Source: Chloroflexota bacterium (GTDB lineage: Bacteria; Chloroflexota; Dehalococcoidia; SM23-28-2; RBG-16-64-32). From it: a DNA stretch of 21,152 nucleotides. Both the position numbers and the translations under genes were made by a program. Within the stretch, counting starts at the first letter, position 1, and each line of letters starts with the position of its first letter. The stretch covers positions 1 to 21,152 of the forward strand of contig JADFKG010000013.1 in the NCBI GenBank assembly GCA_022565075.1. Reading direction: 5' to 3'. This document shows positions 21,024 to 21,152 of this stretch, piece by piece. The notes under the pieces were generated by a model. The model was given only the letters and a program-made list of their open reading frames with translations. It had not been told where the DNA came from and searched no databases.

Positions 21024-21152
21024 ATGTCAGAACTGTCGCCCGATTTCGATAGCGCGTGGCGGCGCTTCCAGGACGCGGATTCGCTGCGCCTGCTGGAGAC
21101 GACGCTGGAGTGGGAGTGGACGCGCGGGCGCACGGACTACTTCGCGTTCCTG
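21024..21152 (+). CDS. N-terminus of a gene cut by the window edge, possibly 2'-5' RNA ligase-like
   Basis: Forty-three residues are visible, beginning MSELSPDFDSAWRRFQDA and including LEWEWTRGRTDYFAFL at the edge. There is no stop, and the composition is like its coding neighbours. The aromatic TLEWEWTRGR followed by a hydrophobic strand reminds me of 2'-5' RNA ligase/cyclic phosphodiesterase-family N-termini in related bacteria, but the catalytic HxT motifs would lie outside the window. The product is therefore a weak guess. The start is supported by the -10-like hexamer 7 nt upstream, not by a ribosome binding site. Confidence 0.55.
   Translation, partial: MSELSPDFDSAWRRFQDADSLRLLETTLEWEWTRGRTDYFAFL

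Noticed and set aside
1..21152. tRNA or rRNA genes, CRISPR repeats, insertion-sequence ends, phage genes
   Set aside because: Reading both strands by eye I found no clover-leaf-like gene, regular spaced repeat or transposase. The recombinase-like domain in the 9452-10246 gene lacks any catalytic part and is not a mobile element.

Overview
This is a GC-rich bacterial chromosome segment with no rRNA, tRNA, CRISPR array, insertion sequence or phage gene that I can see. The gene mix suggests an aerobic member of the Chloroflexota, perhaps a Dehalococcoidia-like lineage: a Bacillus-type ctaABCDEFG oxidase operon, an F420-type luciferase-family oxidoreductase, an ECF sigma factor with a DUF5667-like partner, a class-F-like sortase, and many GTG/TTG starts. 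The phylum is an inference from gene content. Actinobacteria-like relatives cannot be excluded from this window alone.

Left part (1-8650): the 5' part of a glutamine-dependent NAD+ synthetase gene (minus strand, cut by the window edge) is followed by a plus-strand gene for a three-helix membrane protein with an extracytoplasmic cupredoxin domain. Facing it is a compact minus-strand operon, ctaA-ctaB-ctaC-ctaD-ctaE-ctaF-ctaG, encoding heme A synthesis, all four subunits of an aa3-type oxygen reductase and its copper assembly factor. The cupredoxin gene and ctaA share a 21-bp element in their promoter regions (18 of 21 positions identical), so the two outer ends of this block are probably controlled together. 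Subunit II carries CuA but no cytochrome c domain, which makes the cupredoxin a candidate electron donor or copper-handling partner.

Middle part (8650-14600): an orphan protein with a possible PD-(D/E)XK-like fold; a coding-like gene remnant; a GreA-type elongation factor fused to an N-terminal tyrosine-recombinase-like SAM domain; an ECF sigma factor overlapping its likely membrane anti-sigma factor; a sortase whose membrane anchor has been duplicated in tandem; a CAP-domain surface protein; and rsmG.

Right part (14600-21152): a Yip1-like membrane protein, a luciferase-family oxidoreductase, an HxlR-type regulator with two matching operator boxes shared with a divergent small zinc-ribbon gene, a zinc-dependent medium-chain alcohol dehydrogenase closed by a strong hairpin, a membrane HD-GYP protein, a double zf-TFIIB protein, a PHP phosphoesterase, and the start of a last gene cut by the window edge.

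Several genes (greA fusion, sortase, zf-TFIIB protein, the last partial gene, perhaps nadE) have a -10-like hexamer 6-9 nt before the start codon and no usable Shine-Dalgarno sequence. Leaderless transcription may therefore be common in this organism. No stretch over 300 bases lacks a gene.
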